Shown here: one piece after another, positions 30,837 through 36,983 of the stretch | How positions within the stretch are numbered: the first letter of the stretch is position 1 | Layout of the letters: the number at the start of each line of letters is the position of its first letter | The notes under the pieces: generated by a model | What the model was told of the DNA's origin: nothing | The model's input: the letters and a program-made list of their open reading frames with translations, nothing else | The model's database searches: none | Source of the DNA: Lawsonibacter sp. | Lineage (GTDB): Bacteria > Bacillota > Clostridia > Oscillospirales > Oscillospiraceae | Assembly (NCBI GenBank): GCA_022796195.1 | Contig: JAAWIE010000011.1 | Coordinates: 1 to 36,983 of the forward strand | Direction of reading: 5' to 3' | DNA length: 36,983 nucleotides | Translations under genes and position numbers: made by a program

Positions 30837-32096
30837 CTACACGGCATTGTCAAACAGCGAAAGCTGTTCCGGCATAGGCTCAGCTAGGGCGGGGGCCTCC
30901 AGGGAGATCAGATGGCGGAGCAGGCCGTCTTCATTGACCCGGAGCCCCTGCATCATCTTTCCGGAGCAGGTGAGGAAATACTGTGCCCGCTTGAGTACCA
31001 CACCCAGCCGCTTCAGGCCCTCGAAGCTGAGCGGACCAACCCGGCGGGCGGTCAAAATCCGCTGTGCGGAACGTACTCCCAGCCCTGGAACCCGGAGCAG
31101 AGCTTCGTAGTCCGCCCGATTGACCTCCACCGGGAAAAATTCCAAGTGGCGCAAGGCCCAGCAGCATTTGGGGTCCATACGGGGATCCAGGTCGGGCTGG
31201 GATTCGTCCAGAATTTCCTCCGCCCGGAAGTGGTAATACCGCAGGAGCCAGTCGGCCTGATACAACCGGTGTTCCCGGAGCAGAGGGGGCTGGTAGCCCT
31301 CGGGGACGGGTACCAGCGGGCTGACGGGCATGTAGGCGGAGTAAAATACCCGCTTGAGCTGGTAGCGGTCATATAGGGCTTGAGTGAGCGTGAGGATATG
31401 CCGGTCGCTCTCCGGGGAGGCTCCCACAATCATCTGGGTAGATTGTCCCGCCGGAGCAAAGCGGGGGGCGTGGCGGTAGAGGGCAAGCTCCTGTTTCGAG
31501 GCGGCAATACCGTCCCGAATCTGGCCCATAGGGGAGAGAATAGCGTCCTTTTTCTTATCTGGGGCCAGCAAAGCCAGACTGGGGGAACTGGGCAATTCGA
31601 TGTTTACCGAGAGCCGGTCGGCCAGCAGACCCAGCCGCCGAGTGAGAAGCGGGTCTGCCCCTGGAATCGCTTTTGCATGGATGTAACCGCCGAAACGATA
31701 GTTTTCCCGCAGAATCCGCAGGGTTTGAATCATCAGTTCGGTGGTGTAGTCCGGATTTTGGAGGACCGCCGAAGACAAAAACAACCCCTCAATGTAGTTG
31801 CGGCGGTAAAATCCCATAGTCAGCTCACACAACTCCTCCGGAGTGAAAGCCGCTCGGGGTACATCATTGGATTTCCGGTTGACGCAGTACTGGCAGTCGT
31901 AGACGCAAAAATTAGTTTGGAGTACCTTCAGCAGAGAGATGCACCGCCCATCTGCCGAGAAGGAGTGACAGCACCCCGCCATAGTGGTGCTTCCGATGGT
32001 CCCAGGCCGGCCAGAACGGTCCAGCCCGCTGGAAGTACATGCCGCATCGTATTTGGCCGCATCGGCCAGAATATTCAGCTTGTCCAACAGCTCCAT
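30837..32096 (-). CDS. Putative DNA modification/repair radical SAM protein (TIGR03916)
   Basis: A 419-residue radical SAM protein. The cluster motif CX3CX2C is Cys64, Cys68, Cys71 (NFCVYDCQYCVNRK), preceded by extra cysteines GCCHSF and RC at about 42-52. Near the C-terminus a helix-hairpin-helix, LLRVPGLGVRSAQRILTARR, points to DNA binding. The enzyme should make a 5'-deoxyadenosyl radical; the substrate is unknown, with modified or damaged DNA proposed for the family. ATG 32096 is 7 bases after AAGGAGG. It heads a two-gene unit with the DUF4130 protein under a consensus promoter. Confidence 0.9.
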   Translation of the reverse strand: MELLDKLNILADAAKYDAACTSSGLDRSGRPGTIGSTTMAGCCHSFSADGRCISLLKVLQTNFCVYDCQYCVNRKSNDVPRAAFTPEELCELTMGFYRRNYIEGLFLSSAVLQNPDYTTELMIQTLRILRENYRFGGYIHAKAIPGADPLLTRRLGLLADRLSVNIELPSSPSLALLAPDKKKDAILSPMGQIRDGIAASKQELALYRHAPRFAPAGQSTQMIVGASPESDRHILTLTQALYDRYQLKRVFYSAYMPVSPLVPVPEGYQPPLLREHRLYQADWLLRYYHFRAEEILDESQPDLDPRMDPKCCWALRHLEFFPVEVNRADYEALLRVPGLGVRSAQRILTARRVGPLSFEGLKRLGVVLKRAQYFLTCSGKMMQGLRVNEDGLLRHLISLEAPALAEPMPEQLSLFDNAV

Positions 32097-32144
32097 AAAG
32101 GTGCCTCCTTGCGAAAAGATGTTCCATAGAACTTCTGTACTATC

Positions 32145-32172
32145 ATTATAGCGCAAAAAAAGTCCCTGTCAA
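32145..32172 (-). promoter_or_regulatory. Consensus sigma-A promoter of the radical SAM/DUF4130 unit
   Basis: On the minus strand exact TTGACA (complement of 32167-32172), a 16-base spacer, exact TATAAT (complement of 32145-32150). No SOS-type box is seen near it. Confidence 0.8.
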
Positions 32173-32199
32173 GAGGTTTTTCTGAGCGATAAAAGGGGC

Positions 32200-32229
32200 T
32201 TGCCCCCAGCGCAGTTTTTGTGGTATAGT
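32200..32229 (+). promoter_or_regulatory. Promoter of the NSS transporter
   Basis: TTGCCC (32200-32205), an 18-base spacer, TATAGT (32224-32229) with extended TGG. About 210 bases of leader follow. Confidence 0.55.
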
Positions 32230-32295
32230 ATTCGGGCAAGAGGAGATGGGCTTAAAGTACCGCAAAATATAGAGAAAAGTTCAGCAGTCCGGGAA

Positions 32296-32351
32296 GCGTA
32301 TAGCTGTGCTGCCGTCTTTGACCGGCGGCCGGTCTATGTATACGGCTATGC
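32296..32351 (+). promoter_or_regulatory. Multi-part stem-loop in the NSS transporter leader
   Basis: Three nested stems share one axis: GCGTA (32296-32300) with TATGC (32347-32351), GCCGT (32311-32315) with ACGGC (32342-32346), and GACCGG (32320-32325) with CCGGTC (32329-32334), separated by internal loops. It lies 97 bases before the start codon. A structured leader RNA is likely; it does not match a riboswitch I know. No gene is seen in 32230-32447. Confidence 0.45.
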
Positions 32352-32447
32352 TCTGCGATCCCGGTTTGCGTATCCTCGTTCTTGGGAGCCGTACCACTGA
32401 GTCAGCCCCTCTTGTGGTTATTATTGCAAAGGAGTTTTGGAGTGTTC

Positions 32448-33830
32448 ATGGAGAAAAGAGAGACATTTTCGTCCCGCCTAGGCTTTGTGCTGATCTCGGC
32501 GGGCTGCGCCATCGGGCTGGGCAACGTGTGGCGTTTCCCTTATATCACAGGGAAGTATGGCGGAGCGGCGTTTGTGTTGCTGTATCTGCTGTTTCTAGTT
32601 CTATTAGGTCTGCCTGTTATGGTGATGGAGCTGGCGGTGGGGCGGGCCAGTCAGAGGAGTATTGCCCTGTCCTTCCAGCGGCTGGAACCCAAGGGCTCTA
32701 GGTGGCACTGGTACAGCTATGTGGGTTTTGCGGGCAACTATCTGCTGATGATGTTTTACACCGTCATTGCCGGGTGGCTGCTGTACTATTTTGTTAAAAT
32801 GCTTCGGGGAGATTTTGTCGGCCTGGACGCCAAGGGGGTGTCCGGCGAGTTTGGCAAACTGATGGATGAGCCGGTGACCATGACTTTGTATATGGTGATT
32901 GTAGTGTGCATTGGCATGTTCGTCTGTGCTCAGGGGCTGCGCAACGGCGTAGAGCGGGTAAACAAAGTCATGATGCTCTGCCTGCTGGCTCTAATGGCGG
33001 TGCTGGCGGTGAACTCCGTTTTGCTGGAAGGGGCGGGCGACGGCCTGCGGTTTTACCTCCAGCCCAATTTTCACAATCTGGTCTATGATGATGCCGGGAA
33101 CTGGATCTTGGGTGAGGCGGTCTTTGCCGCCATGGGGCAGGCATTTTTTACCCTGTCTTTGGGCATTGGAGCCATTGCCATTTTTGGCAGTTATATCGGC
33201 AAGGAACACCGTTTGGCAGGAGAGGCCCTGCGCATTGGAATTCTGGATACCTGTGTGGCCTTTGTGGCGGGACTAATTATCTTTCCTGCCTGCTCCGCCT
33301 TCGGGGTGTCTACCGGAGAAGGACCTGCCCTGGTCTTTGTTACCCTGCCCAACATCTTTAACGCCATGCCTATGGGCCGTTTGTGGGGTGGAGCGTTCTT
33401 CCTGTTTTTGTCGTTTGCAGCGCTGTCCACGGTGATTGCCGTCTTTGAAAACATCATTTCCTTTACTATGGATCGTTGGTGGATGTCGCGGAAAGAGGCG
33501 GTTTTAATCAACTTTGCGGGAGTGCTGATACTGTCCATGCCCTGCGTACTTGGGTGCAATGTGTGGTCTGGCTTTACCATCCTTGGTATGGATATCTCTG
33601 GTATTGAGGACTTCTTGGTTTCTCAAAATATCCTGCCGCTGGGTTCGCTGGTCTATCTGCTGTTCTGTACCCATAAAAGAGGCTGGGGCTGGAACCGCTT
33701 TCTGAACGAGGCCAACGCGGGCGACGGGCTTTCTTTCCCCAATTCCGTGCGGTTTTATGTCAGCTTTATCCTGCCCCTCATTGTGCTGTTTATCTTTGTG
33801 ATGGGCTATTGGAATCAGTTTGGGGGCTAA
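32448..33830 (+). CDS. Sodium-dependent transporter, NSS (SNF) family
   Basis: A 460-residue membrane protein with 11-12 hydrophobic segments. TM1 carries the sodium and substrate site, RLGFVLISAGCAIGLGNVWR then FPYITGKYGGAAFVLLYLLF, a hallmark of the neurotransmitter:sodium symporter family. TM6 (FFTLSLGIGAIAIFGSYI) and TM8 (FAALSTVIAVFENIISF) are also typical. Bacterial members (LeuT, MhsT, TnaT) import amino acids with Na+. The substrate cannot be assigned from sequence. ATG 32448 has GGAG 5 bases upstream and AAAGGAG further up. It is the first gene of a rightward group. Confidence 0.92.
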   Translation: MEKRETFSSRLGFVLISAGCAIGLGNVWRFPYITGKYGGAAFVLLYLLFLVLLGLPVMVMELAVGRASQRSIALSFQRLEPKGSRWHWYSYVGFAGNYLLMMFYTVIAGWLLYYFVKMLRGDFVGLDAKGVSGEFGKLMDEPVTMTLYMVIVVCIGMFVCAQGLRNGVERVNKVMMLCLLALMAVLAVNSVLLEGAGDGLRFYLQPNFHNLVYDDAGNWILGEAVFAAMGQAFFTLSLGIGAIAIFGSYIGKEHRLAGEALRIGILDTCVAFVAGLIIFPACSAFGVSTGEGPALVFVTLPNIFNAMPMGRLWGGAFFLFLSFAALSTVIAVFENIISFTMDRWWMSRKEAVLINFAGVLILSMPCVLGCNVWSGFTILGMDISGIEDFLVSQNILPLGSLVYLLFCTHKRGWGWNRFLNEANAGDGLSFPNSVRFYVSFILPLIVLFIFVMGYWNQFGG

Positions 33831-33874
33831 ACAGACTGCCTCCCGCGAAAAACATATAATTTGAGGTGGCAGAA

Positions 33875-34468
33875 ATGAAGGTTTGTGTCCTTATGGGCAG
33901 TCCCAGAAAGAATGGAAATACCGCTGCTCTTACGGCACCCTTTTTGGAGGAATGTGCCGCAGTGGGCGTAGAGACTGAAGTAATCTGGCTCTATGAGAAA
34001 CGTGTGAATCCTTGCCTGGGCTGCATGACCTGCCAGGACCGTTTGGATAGGCTGGGCTGCATCCAGAAAGATGATTTTGAGGAAATCTTTCAAAAAATGG
34101 CCGATTGTGACGTACTTTTGTTTGCGACGCCGGTCTACTCCTTTTTCTGTACCGCGCCGGTGAAGGCCCTGATGGACCGGGCGATTTACGCTGGAGTGAA
34201 AAACTACGGCCAGGAGAAAGGCCCCAAGCTGCTGGCGGGGAAACGGGCGGCGACCATTGTTACCTGCGGCTACAGCCCGGAACAAGGGGCCGATTTGTGG
34301 GAAGCGGGCTTGAAGCGTTGGTGCCGCCATGGAGCTCTCGAATATTTGGGAATCCTGTGCCGTCGGGACTGGGGAAAAGGAGAACCATTTATGAATGAGG
34401 ATCGGGCTCAGGCCGCGCGAGATTTTGCCTTGGCTCTGCGGATGACCCTTCAGGGGGTGGAGCTATGA
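33875..34468 (+). CDS. Iron-sulfur-flavoprotein-like NADPH-dependent FMN reductase family protein
   Basis: A 197-residue flavodoxin-fold protein. The FMN phosphate loop is VLMGSPRKNGNTAAL (about 5-19) and the flavin ring contact is ATPVYSFFCTAPVKALMDR (about 87-105). Between them PCLGCMTCQ and a later Cys (about 48-63) form CX2CX2CX8C, similar to the 4Fe-4S ligand set of archaeal and clostridial iron-sulfur flavoproteins though with a longer last gap. It probably passes electrons in the cytoplasm. ATG 33875 is 5 bases after GAGGTGG. Its stop overlaps the trmK start (ATGA), so it is coupled to trmK. Confidence 0.85.
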   Translation: MKVCVLMGSPRKNGNTAALTAPFLEECAAVGVETEVIWLYEKRVNPCLGCMTCQDRLDRLGCIQKDDFEEIFQKMADCDVLLFATPVYSFFCTAPVKALMDRAIYAGVKNYGQEKGPKLLAGKRAATIVTCGYSPEQGADLWEAGLKRWCRHGALEYLGILCRRDWGKGEPFMNEDRAQAARDFALALRMTLQGVEL

Positions 34469-35169
34469 GACGGCCTGAACTGACCCCGCGTCTGCGGATG
34501 GTAGGGGAGATGGTTCCGGCGGGGGCGCGTCTGGCTGATGTGGGCACCGACCACGCCTATCTCCCTGCGGCATTGATTTTGGAAGGGAAAATCCCCTGGG
34601 CCATTGCCGCGGACCTGCGCCAGGGACCGCTGGAACGGGCCCGTGCTACGGTGCGAGAGTACAGTTTGATCGAAAAAGTTGCCTTCCGCCTGTGTGACGG
34701 CCTGTCTGGAATCCGTCCTGGTGAAGTGGATGCAGTGGCGGTGGCTGGGATGGGCGGGGAGACCATTGCCGCTATTTTGTCCGCCGCCCCCTGGACCCGG
34801 GAGCAAAATATACCGCTGATTCTTCAGCCTATGTCCTCTATGTCCGACTTGAGAGCTTGGCTCCAAGCCAATGGCTATGTCATATGGGAAGAGCGGTTGG
34901 CCCGGGAGGGAAGTACCCTATACACCGCCTTGCTGGTGGGGGCAGGGGAGGCGAAGCCAATGACCCCACCGGAGCTGTGGGCAGGGAAAAATGTTAATGT
35001 TCCCCTGCGAGGAGACTGGCTGGAGCAATGGACTGCCCGGACCCGCCGGGCGCTGGACGGCATGGCCCAGAGCCGGGGCGAGGAGGTATACCGCCGCCGT
35101 CAAGTTCTGGAAGAGGTTTATACCGGTTTGCGGAATATGAAGAAGGAGTGGGAGCAGTGGCAGAAGTAA
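34465..35169 (+). CDS. trmK: tRNA (adenine(22)-N1)-methyltransferase TrmK
   Basis: A 234-residue SAM-dependent methyltransferase of the YqfN family. The SAM loop is LADVGTDHAYLPAALILEGK (about 23-42); the motif VAGMGGETIAAIL (about 92-104) and ILQPMSSMSDLRAWLQANGY are family blocks. It methylates A22 in the D-loop of bacterial tRNAs. It overlaps the flavoprotein gene by four bases and the Nif3 gene by 13. The trmK-nif3 (yqfN-yqfO) order is conserved in Firmicutes. Confidence 0.93.
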   Translation: MRRPELTPRLRMVGEMVPAGARLADVGTDHAYLPAALILEGKIPWAIAADLRQGPLERARATVREYSLIEKVAFRLCDGLSGIRPGEVDAVAVAGMGGETIAAILSAAPWTREQNIPLILQPMSSMSDLRAWLQANGYVIWEERLAREGSTLYTALLVGAGEAKPMTPPELWAGKNVNVPLRGDWLEQWTARTRRALDGMAQSRGEEVYRRRQVLEEVYTGLRNMKKEWEQWQK

Positions 35170-35954
35170 AAGATATTTATGAGTTTATAGACAAAATTGC
35201 CCCCTTTTGTACTCAGGAGAGCTTTGACAATGCGGGCTTCTTGGTGGGCCGGAGTAATCGAAACGTGAAAAAAGTGCTGGTAGCGCTGGACATCACCCTG
35301 GAGGTAGCAAAAGAAGCGGCCCGCCGGGGAGCGGAACTGATTGTGGCCCATCATCCGGTGATCTTCCAACCGGTAAAGTCAATCACCGAGGAGACGCTCA
35401 CAGGACAAATTCTGTTGGAGCTGCTGGAACATGGTGTTGCCGCCATATGCGCCCATACCAATCTGGACGCCGCTCACGGCGGGGTTAACGGCTGTCTGGC
35501 CCAGGCGCTGGAGTTGACTGAGATTGGACAGCTGTGTCAGGCGGGCGTGGATGACCAGGGACGTCCTTACGGGATTGGCCGGGTGGGAACCGTCCACTGC
35601 ACTGGAATGTCTGCCAGAACGTACGCGGCCTATGTGAAAGAGAAGCTGGGGGCCTCCTCTGTGCGTTTTGCGGATGGAGGAAGGCCGGTACAAAAGGTGG
35701 CTGTGGGTGGCGGGGCCTGTGGCTCCATGGTGGATGACGCCTTGAGAGCTGGGTGCGACACCTTTATTACGGCCGACTTAAAGTACAATCAGTTTTTGGA
35801 TGCCCAGGCGGCGGGGCTCAATTTGCTGGATGCCGGGCATTTTCCCACAGAAAATGTGGTTTGTGCCCCGCTGGTCAACCGTCTTACCCGGGCGTTTCCT
35901 GACGTCGAGGTGTTTTTGTCAGACGTACACTGCGAGGTTTGCCAGACCGTATAG
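35157..35954 (+). CDS. Nif3-like dinuclear metal centre protein
   Basis: A 265-residue protein of the NIF3/YqfO/GTP cyclohydrolase I type 2 group. Metal ligands appear in VAHHPVIFQP (about 62-71), CAHTNLDAAHGGVN (about 97-110) and LLDAGHFPTENV (about 224-235). The family makes a hexameric ring; its function is unsettled. It lacks the PII-like insert that makes Bacillus YqfO longer. Start GTG 35157 is 8 bases after AAGGAG and overlaps the trmK end. It ends the rightward operon. Confidence 0.9.
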   Translation: MAEVKDIYEFIDKIAPFCTQESFDNAGFLVGRSNRNVKKVLVALDITLEVAKEAARRGAELIVAHHPVIFQPVKSITEETLTGQILLELLEHGVAAICAHTNLDAAHGGVNGCLAQALELTEIGQLCQAGVDDQGRPYGIGRVGTVHCTGMSARTYAAYVKEKLGASSVRFADGGRPVQKVAVGGGACGSMVDDALRAGCDTFITADLKYNQFLDAQAAGLNLLDAGHFPTENVVCAPLVNRLTRAFPDVEVFLSDVHCEVCQTV

Positions 35955-35959
35955 CTGCA

Positions 35960-36013
35960 ACAATCTTAGGGCCGCCTCCTTGGGATCAACAGGGGGCGGC
36001 CCTAAAAAGATTG
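35960..36013. repeat. Large inverted repeat after the Nif3 gene
   Basis: AATCTTAGGGCCGCC pairs with GGCGGCCCTAAAAAGATT (small bulge), making a stem of about 15 bp with a loop of roughly 20 bases. The T-run expected of a terminator is missing on both sides, but the position, between convergent genes, suggests it stops both. Confidence 0.5.
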
Positions 36014-36134
36014 GACATCCATCTCAAAATTTTGAGTGTATGCCCTTCGAATAAAAACAAATATTCATTTACTCCCCGCTGAAAAACTCGGCGCCTGGGC
36101 AGTTGGGTCCACGCGCCGAATATTAGATTGGGAG

Positions 36135-36728
36135 TCAAGTTGCTTTCATAAGCCCGTCGACGCCTCCCATAAGAAGACGAAATACAAAGTCTTCCATTTC
36201 CTGGGTGTTAGGGAACAGGTCCTGAACCACATATTTGGCGTACATAACCGTTCCATCCAGCCAATAGAGCCACAGAAGAATAGGCGGCACGGTGTTCATA
36301 CCAGGAGAATTGGCATACAGAGACTGTACTGCATGGACAAGGGCATCAAAATGAGAGACACTGCGCGTCATATCGTACTGAGGAAAACCGGACCAGTCTC
36401 GATAATAATGGAAGAACATGGTCTCGTCGGGGTGATCAATCAGCCATTGCCAGTAGATTCGCCACAGACAGTGTATGGTCTCTTTGGAAGAAGGGGCGGG
36501 ATCTTCGGCAAAGGTGTGGAGCTGTTTGTCCAAAATGTGCGCGATTTCATGATCGATCTGTTCATAGCACGCTCGGAGCAGTTCCTCTTTGCCTTTAAAA
36601 TAAAGGTAAATACTGCTGGGAGTTGTGTGCGCGATTTGACCGATATGCTGCATCCGCACTCCATCAACTCCGTGAAGGCGGACCGCTTTGATAGCGGCCT
36701 GAATTAAAACACTTCTCTGATTGGCCAA
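36135..36728 (-). CDS. TetR family transcriptional regulator
   Basis: A 197-residue protein. The N-terminal HTH (about 5-50) reads VLIQAAIKAVRLHGVDGVRM then QHIGQIAHTTPSSIYLYFKG, the TetR pattern. The C-terminal part (about 60-197) is a helical ligand and dimer domain rich in Trp and Tyr (CLWRIYWQWLIDHPDETMFF), which favours an aromatic or hydrophobic ligand. TTG 36728 is chosen because AGAGGTG lies 6-7 bases upstream; the GTG at 36737 lies within that ribosome site. No efflux pump is beside it in the window; a target may lie to the right. Confidence 0.85.
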   Translation of the reverse strand: MANQRSVLIQAAIKAVRLHGVDGVRMQHIGQIAHTTPSSIYLYFKGKEELLRACYEQIDHEIAHILDKQLHTFAEDPAPSSKETIHCLWRIYWQWLIDHPDETMFFHYYRDWSGFPQYDMTRSVSHFDALVHAVQSLYANSPGMNTVPPILLWLYWLDGTVMYAKYVVQDLFPNTQEMEDFVFRLLMGGVDGLMKAT

Positions 36729-36794
36729 GGGATTCACCTCTTTTCTTATCAGATTGGCGGCAGGGAGATCCCACTGTGCATTTTCAGTGAACCG

Positions 36795-36856
36795 CAGTTG
36801 AAAAGCCTGAGAAGAATTTCAACTGTAATTATACTGGAAACCATTGGATTTTGCAA
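36795..36856 (-). promoter_or_regulatory. TetR promoter and dyad operator
   Basis: On the minus strand TTGCAA (complement of 36851-36856), 17 bases, exact TATAAT (complement of 36828-36833). A perfect 9-bp inverted repeat CAGTTGAAA/TTTCAACTG (36795-36803 and 36817-36825), 13 bases apart, covers the predicted start of transcription. It is a candidate autoregulatory operator. Confidence 0.7.
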
Positions 36857-36956
36857 TAGTTTTGGTAGATAAATTTCGGAAAATCGATTTTTTTCGCGTA
36901 AATTTGAATAAAAATTTTTGAATTTGCTTCCCGCAAAACGATTGTTCGGTTAAGAT

Positions 36957-36983
36957 AAAAAGTCCCCCGGTTTATAAACCGGG
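36957..36983 (-). terminator. Terminator of a leftward gene right of the window
   Basis: CCCGGTTTATAAACCGGG (36966-36983) is a perfect palindrome. On the minus strand it runs into GGACTTTTT, as a terminator for a gene beyond the right edge. Bases 36857-36956 are AT-rich with no gene. Confidence 0.65.

Overview
The window reads as a chromosomal segment of a spore-forming, anaerobic Firmicute, most likely a gut Oscillospiraceae-type clostridium. The signs are moderately high GC, a T-box leader, clostridial-type L-serine dehydratase (sdaAB/sdaAA), dipicolinate synthase (dpaA/dpaB), bofA, NrdR, an SLH-domain surface protein and Gram-positive LexA. The genus is inference. No tRNA, rRNA, CRISPR array, prophage or intact insertion sequence was seen.

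Layout. 1-1600: tandem terminators, a 46-residue protein divergent from an XRE regulator across overlapping promoters, and an orotate-PRTase-like protein with an altered PRPP loop. 1600-4970: a consensus promoter, a tryptophan-specifier T-box and a trpXYZ-type ABC importer. 5060-6290: an ECF sigma factor and its likely membrane partner. 6320-8225: a split transketolase. 8228-9836, minus strand: dpaA-dpaB behind a mother-cell-type promoter. 9936-11383: a Nudix hydrolase and lexA with an SOS-like box. 11384-11746: a structured intergenic stretch. 11747-17597: a second type II topoisomerase pair (parE, parC) with sdaAB-sdaAA between its two genes. 17659-20330: YitT, LUD protein, and a lipoprotein with a degenerate transglutaminase fold. 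20462-21950: an SLH protein behind a structured leader. 21977-23133: DUF2508-bofA behind a sigma-E-like promoter, then nrdR.

23131-32172 runs mostly on the minus strand: XRE regulator, gluQ, a zincin-type metallopeptidase, trhP, mltG, 5-formyl-THF cyclo-ligase, DJ-1/PfpI protein, a WecG/TagA glycosyltransferase, and the TIGR03915/TIGR03916 pair (putative DNA repair or modification, with a radical SAM protein). One plus-strand Asn/Gly/Cys-rich microprotein lies inside this block at 27602. 32200-35954, plus strand: an NSS-type Na+ symporter with a structured leader, an iron-sulfur-flavoprotein-like reductase, trmK and a Nif3-family protein. A TetR regulator with a clean dyad at its own promoter closes the window.

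Themes. Tryptophan supply is controlled by the T-box. Sporulation is represented by dpaAB and DUF2508-bofA, both preceded by CATACAAT -10 elements. Genome maintenance is represented by lexA, parE/parC, nrdR and the TIGR03915/03916 pair. Most of the content is housekeeping. The least explained items are the lexA-parE intergenic structure, the SLH and NSS leaders, the overlapping divergent promoters at 278-317, the Cys-rich microprotein, the altered-loop PRTase and the pseudo-transglutaminase lipoprotein.
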